Source: Enterovirga aerilata (lineage in GTDB: Bacteria > Pseudomonadota > Alphaproteobacteria > Rhizobiales > Beijerinckiaceae). From it: a stretch of 64,000 bases of DNA. Position numbers and translations under genes: made by a program. Positions 24,866 through 32,875 of the stretch are shown piece by piece. The stretch is from positions 248,001 through 312,000 of the forward strand of contig NZ_JABEPP010000004.1 of NCBI RefSeq assembly GCF_013044135.1, in the 5' to 3' direction. A model generated the notes under the pieces. It had not been told where the DNA came from, did no database searches, and was given only the letters and a program-made list of their open reading frames with translations. The first letter of the stretch is position 1; each line of letters starts with the position of its first letter.

Positions 24866-26065
24866 ATGAACGAGCGATTGCGCAACATCCCCGACCTGCC
24901 GACCCATTACCTGACAGAAGAGCAGCAGGCGCTGGCCGATCAGGCCAGCAAGTTCTTTTTTTCCGAGTTTCATCACCTGAACGCCGAAATGGACGACACC
25001 GACGACCTGTCGCCCTCCATCTTTCCCAAGCTGGGCGAGATGGGCTATCTGGGCCTCAACGTAGCGCCTGAATTCGGCGGTGCGGGGCTCGATTTCACCT
25101 CGGCCTGCATCATCACCGAGGAATTGTCGCGCGCCTCGGCGGCGATCGGGCTGAGCCACGCGGCCCATGACAATCTTTGCGTCAACAACATCTACCGTAA
25201 CGCCAATGACGATCTGCGGCGGAAGTATCTGCCGGGCCTCTGCGACGGCTCGCTGATCGGCGCGCTGGGCCTGACGGAGCCGGGCGCGGGATCGGATGCG
25301 CTCGGTTCGATGCGGACGACCGCCCGGAAGGACGGCGACCACTACGTGCTCAACGGCTCCAAGATCTATATCACCAACGGCCCGATCGCCGATATCGTGC
25401 TGGTCTATGCCAAGACCTCGCCCGAGAAGGGCGCCAAGGGAATTTCTGCCTTCATCGTCGAGACCGACACACCGGGCTTCAAGGTGGCGCAGAAGCTCAA
25501 CAAGATGGGGTTCCGCGGCTCGCCCACGGGCGAGTTGGTGTTCGAGGATTGCCGGGTGCCGGCGGCAAACATGGTGGGCAAGCTGGACGGCGGTGTGGCG
25601 GTGACCATGTCGGGGCTCGATCTTGAACGCGCCATTGTCTGCTTCAACGCCATCGGCATTGCGCGCCGGGCGCTGGAGATCTCGATCGATTATGCCAAGA
25701 CGCGCCAGCAGTTCGGCAAGCCGATCGCCAATTTCCAGATGGTGCAGGCCATGCTGGCCGAGATGTATACCGCGATCGAGGCTGCGCGAAGCCTGTCGCT
25801 GCGCACCGCCGCCATGTGCGAGGGTCTGGAAGAAGGCGAAGGCGGGCGCGGCGAGATCCACAAGCTGACGGCCGCGGCAATCTTCAAGGCTGCGGCGGCG
25901 ACCTCCTTCGTGCTGGATCGCGCGGTGCAGATTCACGGCGGATCGGGCTACATGCGCGACACCGAGGTCAACCGCCTCTATCGGACGGGGCGGGTGCTCG
26001 AGGTGGGTGCGGGCACGCAGGAGGTGCGCAAGCTCATCATCTCCGGCGAACTTCTGAAGAACTGA
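24866..26065 (+). CDS. Isovaleryl-CoA dehydrogenase-type acyl-CoA dehydrogenase (copy 2)
   Basis: Tandem paralogue of the preceding gene, 399 residues, with long near-identical stretches around the flavin site and substrate loop (LTEPGAGSDALGSM, KIYITNGPIAD, KMGFRGSPTGELVFEDCRVP). Catalytic Glu is predicted in GLDLERAIV and the C-terminal motif reads VGAGTQEVRK. The sequences diverge mainly at the N-terminus and around residues 290-330, which shape the acyl pocket, so the two copies may act on different chain lengths or at successive cycles. It is followed by the SDR after 10 bases. Confidence 0.93.
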   Translation: MNERLRNIPDLPTHYLTEEQQALADQASKFFFSEFHHLNAEMDDTDDLSPSIFPKLGEMGYLGLNVAPEFGGAGLDFTSACIITEELSRASAAIGLSHAAHDNLCVNNIYRNANDDLRRKYLPGLCDGSLIGALGLTEPGAGSDALGSMRTTARKDGDHYVLNGSKIYITNGPIADIVLVYAKTSPEKGAKGISAFIVETDTPGFKVAQKLNKMGFRGSPTGELVFEDCRVPAANMVGKLDGGVAVTMSGLDLERAIVCFNAIGIARRALEISIDYAKTRQQFGKPIANFQMVQAMLAEMYTAIEAARSLSLRTAAMCEGLEEGEGGRGEIHKLTAAAIFKAAAATSFVLDRAVQIHGGSGYMRDTEVNRLYRTGRVLEVGAGTQEVRKLIISGELLKN

Positions 26066-26075
26066 GGCCCGGTAC

Positions 26076-26933
26076 ATGGCAGAAAAACAAGTGCAGAGCC
26101 GTTACGCCCCCGACCTCATGGCAGGCCAGGTGGCTCTCGTGACCGGCTCGGGCTCCGGCATGGGCCGCGCCACAGCGCTCGAAATGGCTTCCTGCGGGGC
26201 CAGACTGGCGCTATTCGCCCGTCGCGAGGAGCCGCTTCAGGAAACCGCCGAGATGATCCGCGCGATGGGGGGCGAAGCCTTCATTGTGCCGGGCGACACT
26301 CGCGACGAGAAGAGCGTCGAGGCGGCAATGCTGAAGATCAAGGATCACTACGGTCGGCTCGACGTGCTTGTGAACAATGCCGGCGGCCAGTATATCGCCG
26401 CCGCCCGCGACATCACCAACAAAGGGTTCGAGGCGGTTATCCGCAACAATCTGATCGGCTCGTGGCAGATGACGCGCGCCGCCGCCGACCACTTCATGTT
26501 CGAGAACGGCGGCTCGATCGTATTCGTGACCGCGATCTCGACCCGCACCGCACTGACGGGCTTCGCCCATACCGTTGCCGCGCGCGCAGGCGTCACAGGC
26601 TTGATGAAGACGCTCGCCGCCGAATGGGGTGAATACGGCATCCGCCTGAACTGCGTAGCTCCCGGTACGATCAAGACAGAGGCGCTCGGCCGCTACCCGA
26701 TACCGCCGGAAAAATGGCACGAGCTAAACCGGTCAGTTCTTAACCGCATGGGGGCGGCGGAAGACGTCGCAGGGACGATCATTTTTCTTGCCTCCAGGCT
26801 CGGTTCCTTCATTACCGGCGAGGATGTGTATGTGGACGGGGGAGAAACCCTGCACATGGGCCACGACGCCCGCGACATGATCCATCCTGACATGTTCCAG
26901 GAGCGTCAGCGGGGGGACGGAAAGAATGAGTGA
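26076..26933 (+). CDS. SDR oxidoreductase, PECR/DECR-like enoyl-CoA reductase
   Basis: Rossmann-fold SDR of 285 residues with TGSGSGMGRATA and NNAGGQY. As in the SDR at 4096-4950, the YxxxK motif is replaced: the block reads AHTVAARAGVTGLMKT, giving Thr for Tyr and Arg for Lys. This layout is seen in trans-2-enoyl-CoA reductases (PECR) and related dienoyl-CoA reductases. A C-terminal extension after GGETLHMG is rich in Asp and His. It would reduce an unsaturated acyl-CoA to feed the two dehydrogenases or remove a double bond in the side chain. It overlaps the following hydratase start by 8 bases. Confidence 0.84.
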   Translation: MAEKQVQSRYAPDLMAGQVALVTGSGSGMGRATALEMASCGARLALFARREEPLQETAEMIRAMGGEAFIVPGDTRDEKSVEAAMLKIKDHYGRLDVLVNNAGGQYIAAARDITNKGFEAVIRNNLIGSWQMTRAAADHFMFENGGSIVFVTAISTRTALTGFAHTVAARAGVTGLMKTLAAEWGEYGIRLNCVAPGTIKTEALGRYPIPPEKWHELNRSVLNRMGAAEDVAGTIIFLASRLGSFITGEDVYVDGGETLHMGHDARDMIHPDMFQERQRGDGKNE

Positions 26934-27729
26934 ATCCGTCGTCCTGCTCGAGATTGCCGATCGCATCGCAACGGTGACGCTCAACGACCCCGACAGGCGC
27001 AATCCCGTCACCGGCAATGAGATGATCGCGGGGCTGCTCGACGCGTTCGACCAGGCGCAGCGCGATCCCGGGGTGAGTGTCATGATCCTGACCGGCGCAG
27101 ACCCGGCCTTCTGCGCTGGCGGCGATATCAAGGAAATGTCTGACCCCGAAAGCGTGTTCCGCAAGAATCCGCTGGCCGCGGCGGACAGCTACATCACCGG
27201 CATTCAGCGGATACCGCTCGCGCTCTACAATCTCGACATACCTACGATCGCGGCTGTCAACGGCCCGGCCGTGGGCGCGGGCTGCGACCTGACGATGATG
27301 TGCGACATGCGCATCGCATCGGAGAAGGCGAAATTCGGCGAGGTGTTCTTGAACCTCGGAATCATTCCTGGCGACGCAGGTACCTGGTTCCTACTGCGGC
27401 GGCTCGGTCACCAGAAAGCGGCCGAACTGACATTCACCGGACGGATGGTCGGGGCCGAGGAGGCGCTGGAGCTAGGAATGGTGCTTGAGGTGGTGCCGCA
27501 TGGCGATCTCATGGCGCGGGCGCGGGAGCGTGCGGCCGTAATTGCGGCCAAGCCGCCCCGCGCACTGCGCGTCGCCAAGCGGCTGATGCGCAATGCCGAA
27601 CGCATGGACCTGCCGGATTTCCTGAATACCGCCGCCGCCTACCAGGCACTGATGCACCAGACCAGGGACCACCACGAAGCTCTTGCCGCGTTCCTCGAGA
27701 AACGAAAGCCCGCATTCTTTGGCGACTGA
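26926..27729 (+). CDS. Enoyl-CoA hydratase/isomerase family protein
   Basis: Crotonase-fold protein of 267 residues with DPAFCAGGDIKEM and GPAVGAGCDLTMMCDMRIA as oxyanion-hole segments. The region with the catalytic glutamates reads FGEVFLNLGIIPGDAGTW; one Glu (GEVF) is visible while the second position reads Asp, so activity could differ from a classical hydratase. It is the fourth gene of the rightward operon. It might act as hydratase, isomerase or ring hydrolase; family membership is secure and the reaction is not. Confidence 0.86.
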   Translation: MSESVVLLEIADRIATVTLNDPDRRNPVTGNEMIAGLLDAFDQAQRDPGVSVMILTGADPAFCAGGDIKEMSDPESVFRKNPLAAADSYITGIQRIPLALYNLDIPTIAAVNGPAVGAGCDLTMMCDMRIASEKAKFGEVFLNLGIIPGDAGTWFLLRRLGHQKAAELTFTGRMVGAEEALELGMVLEVVPHGDLMARARERAAVIAAKPPRALRVAKRLMRNAERMDLPDFLNTAAAYQALMHQTRDHHEALAAFLEKRKPAFFGD

Positions 27730-28231
27730 CAGATCGGCCTTACAGTTGACCCATCCGGACCAGAAGAAACTAGATCAGATCGCCAGGATGTGGAACCATC
27801 GCGGACGTGGTCTGATTACCGAGATGAACCTGAAGATTGAAAAGGTGGCGATTGATGGCGTTCTGGTCAGGATGCCGTACAACCCCGCTTTCTGCGCCGA
27901 CGAGGACAAAACCCTGCTGCATGGCGGGGTGTTGACGGCCCTTCTGGACAGCGTGTTCGGACTAGCGAATTTCGTGGCGATCGACGGGATCAGCAGCATG
28001 GCGACACTCGACCTCCGCGTCGACTATCTGCGCCCGGCGAAATCGCGGGCCGACGTCATGGTGCGCGCAGAATGCATTCGGCAGACCCGGCATATCGCGT
28101 TCAATTCGGGCAGAATCTGGTTCGATGAGCCGGATCAGGCCGAAGTGGCCCGTGGCGCCGCCAGTTTTGCGCTCACACGGGGCGAGGTCAGCATTTTCGA
28201 TGCGATGACGCAAAGCAGGTCCTCCAAATGA
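27719..28231 (+). CDS. PaaI-type hotdog thioesterase (first of a tandem pair)
   Basis: Hotdog-fold acyl-CoA thioesterase of about 170 residues. LLHGGVLTALLDSVFGLA is the helix with the active-site region and LDLRVDYLRPAKS is the following strand pair, both PaaI hallmarks. The start is uncertain: no ATG occurs before 27788, and TTG codons at 27683, 27719 and 27746 are alternatives. The TTG at 27719 is provisional and overlaps the hydratase by 11 bases. It would release CoA from dead-end or excess acyl-CoAs. It overlaps the next thioesterase gene by 4 bases, and the two could form a heteromer. Confidence 0.8.
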   Translation: MATDRSALQLTHPDQKKLDQIARMWNHRGRGLITEMNLKIEKVAIDGVLVRMPYNPAFCADEDKTLLHGGVLTALLDSVFGLANFVAIDGISSMATLDLRVDYLRPAKSRADVMVRAECIRQTRHIAFNSGRIWFDEPDQAEVARGAASFALTRGEVSIFDAMTQSRSSK

Positions 28232-28629
28232 CGCCGGATCTCGCAACTCAGCAGCTCAGGAAAGTACCGTTCTTCCAGTTTCTCGACTTCACGATCACCG
28301 AGCTTGCTGAAACGCATGCGGCCGCGACGATGCCGTTCGCCGAACGACTGATCGGAAATCCGATCATGGAATACTACCATGGCGGAATCATCGCGAGCTT
28401 CATGGAGGCGGTCGCCGCGATCAGCGTAAGCCATGGTCCCGATCTGCAGCCACCCAAGCCGATCAATCTGACGGTTGACTACTTGCGCCCGGCGGTCAAA
28501 GGGGCCCTGATGGCCGAAGCCACAGTGACGCGGAAGGGCAAGCGCATGGCAAGCGTGCGGACGGCCTGTTGGCAGGATGACGACTCCCGGCCGGTGGCCG
28601 AAGGGTTGTATCATTTTCTATTGGTCTGA
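28228..28629 (+). CDS. PaaI-type hotdog thioesterase (second of a tandem pair)
   Basis: Hotdog-fold protein of 133 residues with PFFQFLDFTITEL, the YYHGGIIASFMEAVAAISV helix and INLTVDYLRPAVKG. It is shorter than its neighbour and shares the VDYLRPA strand, indicating tandem duplication. The HGG motif is present but followed by Ile-Ile instead of the more usual Val-Leu. It is the last gene of the rightward operon and converges on the fused TetR gene 24 bases away. Confidence 0.87.
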   Translation: MTPDLATQQLRKVPFFQFLDFTITELAETHAAATMPFAERLIGNPIMEYYHGGIIASFMEAVAAISVSHGPDLQPPKPINLTVDYLRPAVKGALMAEATVTRKGKRMASVRTACWQDDDSRPVAEGLYHFLLV

Positions 28630-28646
28630 GGCATGCTATTCTTCGC

Positions 28647-28671
28647 GCCCCGATTATGTGATCTTCGGGGC
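28647..28671. terminator. Candidate bidirectional terminator hairpin
   Basis: GCCCCGA and TCGGGGC form a 7-bp stem around an 11-base loop between convergent genes. The stem overlaps the last codons of the fused TetR gene. No strong U-tract is present on either side. Confidence 0.4.
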
Positions 28672-29961
28672 TGAGCCGTTGGCCGAAATACCGTCCAGCA
28701 GCATTTTGATGAGCAGATCCGTGAAAGCTGAAAGCGTATAATATCCGCGTTGGTCGCCCTTGCCGGGATCGAACCATTCGACCGTCCAATTCAGCGCGCC
28801 CAGCATGGCCTGCCGTAGCGGAACCACCTTGATGTCGGAGCGCAAGGCTCCGGCCGTCTGCGCCTCGCGCAACAGCTGATCCCAGACCTTCGCGTATTGG
28901 TGTCGAACAGGCCGGTGGCGCGAGCGGATCCCTTCCGGCAGCATCCCATAGATGCGGATGTTGGCGGAGGTAAACTCGCTGGCACGGAACAAATATGCCA
29001 TATGCGTCGCGATCGCGGTCGCAATGCGGTTTCTATGATCCTCCTTGTTCGGCCATATGGCGGTCGCATGGCTGACGCCGTTCAAGAGATCACGCAGGCC
29101 CAGGTCGAGCACCTCATCGAGAATTTCCTCCTTCGAGCCGAAATGGTAGTAGACGCTGCCTGCCTCAAGGCCCGCTTCCGATGCGACACGTCGTATTGTA
29201 GCGGCCTTGTAGCCGCTCTCTCGCAAGATTTGCGCGGCCGTGCGAAGGATTTGATGGCGGGTTCGTTCGGCCTTCCCCGCTGGTTCGAGTCCATCTGTCA
29301 GGTCAAGAGATTCGACCGATTTTCTGACCGTTCCGCCACGTTTGGTGCACATGCCGTCGAGCAGCAGTTTCGACAAGCGTTCCGACAGCAGACTGATCGG
29401 ATAACGTTCGCTGTCGTACCATTCCGCTGTCCAGTTCATAGCTCCGAGGATGAACTGGCTGACCAGGGTGACCGCGATGTCACCACGCAGATCGTCCTGA
29501 TGGTGCTGCAAAAATGATCGCCAGAGCTGCGCATAGGCCTTTCGCAAGGGACGATGCGCTCTGCGGCGCTTGTCCGACAGCATAGGGAAGTTCCTGATAT
29601 TCGCCGAAGTGAAATCACTTTCTTTCAAAAGGAAACAAAGGTGAGTGTCGACAAGCTGCGCGAACGTTTTCCGGAATGGGTCACCTTCCGCCGCCGACCG
29701 TTCGACGATCCCCCGAATTTGCTCGTAGAGTTGTCTAACCCCAATATCGAGGACCTCGTCCAGGATCTGATCCTTCGAGCCGAAATGATAGTAGATGCTA
29801 CCGGCTTCCAGGTTCGCCGCCTCGGCGATCCGCCGCATGGTGGTCGCGTTGTATCCCTCTTTGCTAAACAGCTTCGCCGCCGCCAGGAGGATCGCGCGAC
29901 GCGTCTGCACCGATTTCCCGTATGGCTCGTCGCCGGGGCTGTGGGGGAGGATTTCTTCCAT
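28654..29961 (-). CDS. Fused tandem TetR regulator (two complete TetR units in one polypeptide)
   Basis: A single uninterrupted 435-residue frame encodes two TetR proteins head to tail. Unit 1 has its helix-turn-helix at about 39-63 (recognition LEAGSIYYHFGSK) and a regulatory domain to about 205. A hydrophilic linker covers about 206-235. Unit 2 has its helix-turn-helix at about 253-277 (LEAGSVYYHFGSK) and a regulatory domain ending ALNWTVEWFDPGKG and ISANGSAPKIT. The helix-turn-helix spacing is 214 residues. TetR proteins normally act as homodimers, so this is a natural covalent dimer or a higher-order binder. It is divergent from the BadH-like SDR, with an operator half-way between. Both recognition segments match the single TetR at 15100-15744, so the targets are probably shared. 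Confidence 0.92.
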   Translation of the reverse strand: MEEILPHSPGDEPYGKSVQTRRAILLAAAKLFSKEGYNATTMRRIAEAANLEAGSIYYHFGSKDQILDEVLDIGVRQLYEQIRGIVERSAAEGDPFRKTFAQLVDTHLCFLLKESDFTSANIRNFPMLSDKRRRAHRPLRKAYAQLWRSFLQHHQDDLRGDIAVTLVSQFILGAMNWTAEWYDSERYPISLLSERLSKLLLDGMCTKRGGTVRKSVESLDLTDGLEPAGKAERTRHQILRTAAQILRESGYKAATIRRVASEAGLEAGSVYYHFGSKEEILDEVLDLGLRDLLNGVSHATAIWPNKEDHRNRIATAIATHMAYLFRASEFTSANIRIYGMLPEGIRSRHRPVRHQYAKVWDQLLREAQTAGALRSDIKVVPLRQAMLGALNWTVEWFDPGKGDQRGYYTLSAFTDLLIKMLLDGISANGSAPKIT

Positions 29962-30008
29962 GGATCTCTCTTTCGACGCTGGACATCAGTTTATCAGTTG
30001 AGGTAATT

Positions 30009-30022
30009 CGAACAAGCGTTAG
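30009..30022. promoter_or_regulatory. TetR-type operator, site 5
   Basis: CGAACAAGCGTTAG keeps the right arm CGTTAG and has a degenerate left arm (CGAACA for CTAACG). It lies between the divergent starts of the fused tetR (29961) and the SDR gene (30075). The weaker symmetry makes this the least certain of the six sites. Confidence 0.55.
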
Positions 30023-30074
30023 AATGCGCGGTCATTCCACGGTGCCTGCGACACCGGCAAAAGGAGAAACGGGA

Positions 30075-30836
30075 ATGCGCGGACTGAAAGGCAAGAGAGT
30101 AATCGTCACGGGTGGCGGAAGCGGAATCGGGCGGGCGATCTGCACCCGCTTCGCCGAGGAAGGAGCCGAGGTTGCGGTTTTCGACCTCAATGAAGAAGGT
30201 GCCCGGCAAACCGTCGGAACGATCGAAGATGCAGGCGGCAAGGCGCGTGCTTACACCGTCGACATCACCGACCGCAAGGCAGTGGACGCCGCAGTGGCCG
30301 AGTTCGAGGCCGGCGGGCCGATCGACGTGCTGGTCAACAACGCCGGATGGGATGAGATCAAGCCGTTCCTCGAGACCGATCTTGATCTGTGGAAGAAGAT
30401 CATAGACATCAACCTCTACGGCCCTCTTCACATGCATCATGCTGTTCTTCCGGGCATGGTAAGGAATGGGTCCGGCCGCGTCGTGAACATCAGTTCGGAT
30501 GCGGGCCGCGTCGGCTCTTCGGGCGAGGCGGTCTATTCGGCCTGCAAAGGCGGCATCATTTCCTTTACCAAGACTGTCGCGCGGGAACTGGCCCGCAAGG
30601 GCATTCAGCTCAACGCGGTCGCGCCCGGTCCGACAGACACCCCGCTATTCGCAGAAGTCGCCAAGGGCGAGGCCGGAGAGAAGATTGCGGAAGGCCTGAA
30701 ACGGGCGATCCCCATGAAACGTCTCGCCCAGCCGACGGACTATCCCGGGATTGTGTGCTTCCTCGCCTCGGACGATGCCGGATTCATAACCGGACAGGTC
30801 ATTTCCGTATCGGGCGGGCTGTCAATGCACGGTTGA
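30075..30836 (+). CDS. SDR dehydrogenase, 2-hydroxycyclohexanecarboxyl-CoA dehydrogenase (BadH)-like
   Basis: SDR of 253 residues with TGGGSGIGRAI, FDLNEEGA, NNAGWD, MHHAVLPGMV, NISSDAGRVGSSGEAVYSACKGG (Ser, Tyr and Lys of the active site) and FITGQVISVSGGLSMHG. The NNAGWD, MHHAVLPGMV and GSSGEAVY blocks are, from memory, hallmarks of BadH, the NAD-dependent 2-hydroxycyclohexanecarboxyl-CoA dehydrogenase of Rhodopseudomonas, and of close homologues in alicyclic and terpenoid pathways. The start is fixed by AAGGAG 8 bases upstream of the ATG. It is transcribed alone and followed by a strong terminator. A generic 3-hydroxyacyl-CoA dehydrogenase is the alternative. Confidence 0.85.
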   Translation: MRGLKGKRVIVTGGGSGIGRAICTRFAEEGAEVAVFDLNEEGARQTVGTIEDAGGKARAYTVDITDRKAVDAAVAEFEAGGPIDVLVNNAGWDEIKPFLETDLDLWKKIIDINLYGPLHMHHAVLPGMVRNGSGRVVNISSDAGRVGSSGEAVYSACKGGIISFTKTVARELARKGIQLNAVAPGPTDTPLFAEVAKGEAGEKIAEGLKRAIPMKRLAQPTDYPGIVCFLASDDAGFITGQVISVSGGLSMHG

Positions 30837-30890
30837 CAGGCCGCGCGGTGCTTTCCGGTTCCGAACGATGTCAAGGTTTCCTCCCCACCT

Positions 30891-30920
30891 GGCCGCATTT
30901 CAGTGCGGCCCCTTTTTATT
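30891..30920 (+). terminator. Rho-independent terminator after the BadH-like gene
   Basis: GGCCGCA, a six-base loop and TGCGGCC form a 7-bp GC-rich stem followed by CCTTTTTATT. Stem plus T-run make this the clearest intrinsic terminator in the window. It separates the SDR gene from the ligase operon that starts 18 bases later. Confidence 0.85.
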
Positions 30921-30937
30921 AGGTCAGAAGATCGGTG

Positions 30938-32875
30938 ATGTTCGAGGCCGACCAAACCATCAAGGAAACAAGTACGCTCGCGGCATTCATGAACCGTTGT
31001 GGCGTCGCGAACTACGAGGAATTGGTCGAACGCGCAGACAGTGACCCGGATTGGTTCTGGACGCAAATTCTCGACCTCACCCGCATTCGTTTCGCCCGCC
31101 CGTACGACCGTCTGCGCGAAATCGGCGCCGGACCGGAGAACATCCGCTGGGGAATCGGCGGCGCACTGAATCTCACCGAAACCTGTCTCGACGCGCACAT
31201 CGAGAAGGGGCTCGGCGATAAGACAGCGATCGACTGGGTGGGCGAAGACGGCAGCCGCCAGCAATGGAGCTATTCCCGGCTTGCCGAGGAAGCCGCGCGC
31301 GTTGCCTCCGCCCTCTCGGCGCGTGGGGTGAAGCCCAGCCAGGGCGTCGGCATCTACATGCCGATGATCCCCGAGATCGAGGCCGCGCTTCTGGGCATCG
31401 CGCGGCTGGGCGCCGTGGCGGTCCCGCTATTTTCCGGGTTTGCGCCGCATGCCATCGTCACCCGCCTGAACGACGCCCGTGCCGTCGCCGTGCTGACTGC
31501 GGATGCGACGCCCCGGCGGGGCAAGCCGGTCTGGATGGAGGCCACCCTGGCCGAGGCACTGGCGGAGGTGCCCTCGGTGCATACCGTGTTCAGCCTGCGG
31601 CGCTTCGGCGGCCCAGTGGCGGATCCGGCCCGCGATCTCGACTGGCAGGAAACCATCGGTAAAGCCGACGCGACGCGGCCGGCGCATCCGGTGGAGACCG
31701 ACGCACCGCTGCTCATCGCCTACACCTCGGGCACGACCGGCAAGCCCAAGGGAGTGGTTCACACGCATTTGGGCGTACAGGCCAAGGCCACGGCCGATTT
31801 TCTGCTGTGTCTCGACATGAAGCACGACGACCGCCACCTGTGGATGACGGACATGGGTTGGGTGATGGGGCCCCTCACGCTGATTTCGGTGCTGCTTGCG
31901 GGCGCCACATTGGTGCTCGCCGAAGGAGCGCCCTCGATGCCGGGCGATCCCTTCCGCCTACTGCGGCTGGCCGCCGAGAACAAAGTTACTCATATGGGCG
32001 CTGCACCAACGCTGGTGCGGCAATTCATGACGCAGGATCCCGCGCCGCTGCGGGGGTACGATCTTTCCGCACTGCGTATCGTCGCCTCGACCGGCGAGCC
32101 CTGGACCGACGATGCCTGGCTTTGGCACCTGGAGCATATCTGCCGGCACCACGCGGTACCGCTCAACATTTCGGGTGGAACCGAGCTCTTCGGCGCAATC
32201 CTTACCTCGACCGTGCTGCACGAGGTGAAGCCGGGCGGCTTTTCGGGTCAGGCGCTGGGCGTCGGCGCCAAGGTGCTGCGCGTGGACGGCAGCGAGGCTG
32301 CGCCGGGCGAGGTCGGCGAATTGGTCGTCACCCGGCCGCCGATGGGGCTGACGCCGACGATCTGGGGCGACAAAAAGCGCTATCTCGACACCTACTGGTC
32401 CACGTTTCCCGGCATCTGGCGCCATGGCGACTGGGCGCGGCGCGATCCGGACGGCACCTGGTTTATCCTCGGCCGTTCCGACGACACGCTGAACATTGCC
32501 GGCAAGCGCATCGGGCCACCGGAGATCGAGGCGGCGCTGACCGAAACGGGGAAAGTTGTGGATGCAGCGGCGATACCCGTCCCCGACCCCATAAAGGGTA
32601 CAACGGTGATTTGCATCTGCGTCACGGCGCCCGGTGTGACGCCCGATGACAGGCTCGTCGAGCAGCTCAAGGACCGCGTCGGCGAGGTGGTTTCGAGGCC
32701 CTTCCGCCCGAGCGAGATCCATTTCGTCGAGGCGCTGCCCAAGACCCGCAGCATGAAGACGATGCGCCGGATCGTGCGCGCCGCCTTCCTGGACGAGGAT
32801 CCGGGCGACCTCTCCTCGATCAGCAATCCCGAAACGATGGAGGCCATCGCGGCCCTGAGAAAGGACAAGCCATGA
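30938..32875 (+). CDS. AMP-dependent acyl-CoA synthetase (acetyl-CoA-synthetase-like, long form)
   Basis: Acyl-adenylate-forming ligase of 645 residues. The A3 motif is AYTSGTTGKPKGVVHTH, with WMTDMGWVMGP, ISGGTELFGA, HGDWARRDPDG and LGRSDDTLNIAGKRIGPPEIE. The C-terminal A10 motif reads PKTRSMKTMRRIVR: the invariant glycine before the catalytic lysine (SGK) is Met here. The architecture is that of acetyl-/propionyl-CoA synthetases, but the acid is unknown. ATG 30938 or GTG 30935 are both possible starts. It leads a four-gene unit with NmrA, AraC and a thioesterase that has no visible copy of the TetR operator. Confidence 0.9.
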   Translation: MFEADQTIKETSTLAAFMNRCGVANYEELVERADSDPDWFWTQILDLTRIRFARPYDRLREIGAGPENIRWGIGGALNLTETCLDAHIEKGLGDKTAIDWVGEDGSRQQWSYSRLAEEAARVASALSARGVKPSQGVGIYMPMIPEIEAALLGIARLGAVAVPLFSGFAPHAIVTRLNDARAVAVLTADATPRRGKPVWMEATLAEALAEVPSVHTVFSLRRFGGPVADPARDLDWQETIGKADATRPAHPVETDAPLLIAYTSGTTGKPKGVVHTHLGVQAKATADFLLCLDMKHDDRHLWMTDMGWVMGPLTLISVLLAGATLVLAEGAPSMPGDPFRLLRLAAENKVTHMGAAPTLVRQFMTQDPAPLRGYDLSALRIVASTGEPWTDDAWLWHLEHICRHHAVPLNISGGTELFGAILTSTVLHEVKPGGFSGQALGVGAKVLRVDGSEAAPGEVGELVVTRPPMGLTPTIWGDKKRYLDTYWSTFPGIWRHGDWARRDPDGTWFILGRSDDTLNIAGKRIGPPEIEAALTETGKVVDAAAIPVPDPIKGTTVICICVTAPGVTPDDRLVEQLKDRVGEVVSRPFRPSEIHFVEALPKTRSMKTMRRIVRAAFLDEDPGDLSSISNPETMEAIAALRKDKP

